A stretch of DNA of 6,100 nt from Bacteroidales bacterium. GTDB lineage: Bacteria; Bacteroidota; Bacteroidia; Bacteroidales; WCHB1-69. The position numbers were made by a program, and so were the translations under genes. Shown here one piece after another: positions 5,297 to 6,100 of this stretch; the stretch's first letter is position 1; each line of letters opens with the position of its first letter. The notes under the pieces are model-generated. The model saw only the letters and a program-made list of their open reading frames with translations, searched no databases and was not told the DNA's origin. Location: positions 1-6,100 of the forward strand of contig JAGCRI010000019.1 in NCBI GenBank assembly GCA_017964755.1. Reading direction: 5' to 3'.

Positions 5297-6100
5297 TTAT
5301 TTTTGTGGCGTTAAGAGTTTTTTATATCTGTTACTGTCAAGAAGCACATCTTTCGCGACTTTGACCTCCGGATCGAACTGCAACGAATGGCGGATGCGGC
5401 CTTTCTGATAATAATATCTCACCACTATCTCGTTAGCAAGATATTTTGCAATCTCATCCTTGTATGTTACTATATCCTTTTCCTTATCCTGCGCCACCGC
5501 CTTCTCCATTTCCTCATAGCTCTTCTCTATTGCCTTCCACAGCTTATCGTCTGTAGCCGCACTCTTCAAGTCCTTCATATACTCTTCAGTTTCAGTAGTA
5601 TATTTGTAATCCTTGTTTTTTATGTATGTACAAAAATCAGCATAGAGAGCATCATCCACAACAAAATCCTCCGGGGAGACAATCGTGTCGTGTTTCGACC
5701 TATATTCGTTTGCAAAATCGAAGATGAGGTTGTTCAAGACCAAAGCAAGAAGAATATTGCTTGAAATAGTGTCTTTTGTAATGATATCTGGTTCAACCCC
5801 ACCCTTGTCGTACACCGTGCGGCCGTGCTTCGTCTTGTACGCAGTCGCCAAAGAGTCGGGGATTGTGCGCTTCATGGCCTTTAGAGTGTCCTTGTTGAAA
5901 TAATCGATATTCTGGACGCAACGGCCCGATGGGATATAGTATTTTGATACTGTTATTTTAAGGCTTGAATTATAGCTCAACGGAACCACATTCTGCACAA
6001 GTCCTTTGCCGAAGGTTTTCTTGCCTACAACCACACCGCGGTCGAGGTCCTGAATGGCGCCGGTGACGATTTCGGAAGCCGAGGCGCTCATCTCATTGAC
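5297..6100 (-). CDS. S41 family C-terminal processing protease, C-terminal part (5' end outside window)
   Basis: The visible 267 residues are the C-terminal part of a CtpA/Prc-type serine protease; the signal sequence, PDZ domain and first half of the protease domain lie beyond the right edge. The frame is open to the edge (V-N-E before the Met at 6091), so that Met is internal. The catalytic region is intact: in MSASASE, the second Ser (codon 6082-6080) lies exactly 25 residues before the Lys of TFGKG (codon 6007-6005), with a Gln four further on, matching the Ser-Lys-Gln arrangement of E. coli Prc. After YYIPSGRCVQ and a GGVEPDI segment, typical of the domain end, comes a charged, probably helical C-terminal extension of about 150 residues. 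Such proteases act in the periplasm, trimming the C-termini of envelope proteins. It is the first gene seen in the - strand run and ends 6 bp before the ligase-like gene. Confidence 0.92.
   Translation of the reverse strand, partial: VNEMSASASEIVTGAIQDLDRGVVVGKKTFGKGLVQNVVPLSYNSSLKITVSKYYIPSGRCVQNIDYFNKDTLKAMKRTIPDSLATAYKTKHGRTVYDKGGVEPDIITKDTISSNILLALVLNNLIFDFANEYRSKHDTIVSPEDFVVDDALYADFCTYIKNKDYKYTTETEEYMKDLKSAATDDKLWKAIEKSYEEMEKAVAQDKEKDIVTYKDEIAKYLANEIVVRYYYQKGRIRHSLQFDPEVKVAKDVLLDSNRYKKLLTPQK

Overview
The window looks like chromosome from a member of the Bacteroidales (Bacteroidota). Several signs agree. A near-ideal Bacteroidota -7 promoter box (TAnnTTTG) lies in the one roomy intergenic gap. 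Translation starts are preceded by A-rich sequence rather than strong Shine-Dalgarno motifs. The proteins (Rpn-type nuclease with EKGM repeats, an acyltransferase with an NHRDIVMD block, a GT9 enzyme with a Cys-rich tail, an O-antigen-ligase-like protein with a large loop) resemble forms I associate with that group. Genus cannot be fixed from this sequence alone.

Layout. At the left edge (2-490, + strand) is the 3' part of an Rpn/PD-(D/E)XK nuclease-family gene whose catalytic core lies outside the window. A short convergent gap (491-568) follows. Everything else, 569 to 6100, is a tightly packed run of six genes on the - strand. In transcription order they are: the C-terminal part of an S41 processing protease (cut by the right edge), an O-antigen ligase/polymerase-like membrane protein, a cytidine deaminase, a PlsC-like acyltransferase, a GT9 (heptosyltransferase-type) glycosyltransferase, and a small secreted protein of unknown function.

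Spacing suggests one transcription unit, with a possible second promoter inside it. The protease and ligase are 6 bp apart, ligase and deaminase overlap by 11 bp, and the glycosyltransferase and small secreted protein share an ATGA overlap. The only larger gap is 60 bp, between deaminase and acyltransferase, and it holds the best promoter candidate. Four of the six genes have an envelope theme: periplasmic proteolysis, glycan ligation or polymerisation, lipid acylation and sugar transfer. The small exported protein fits that theme by location. Cytidine deaminase is the metabolic outsider.

I see no clearly new multi-gene system, RNA gene, CRISPR array or insertion sequence. The points most worth following are the repeat-bearing C-terminal region of the Rpn gene (possible internal short product), the unusual acyltransferase block I spacing, the orphan exported protein coupled to GT9, and the TTG start of the ligase gene.
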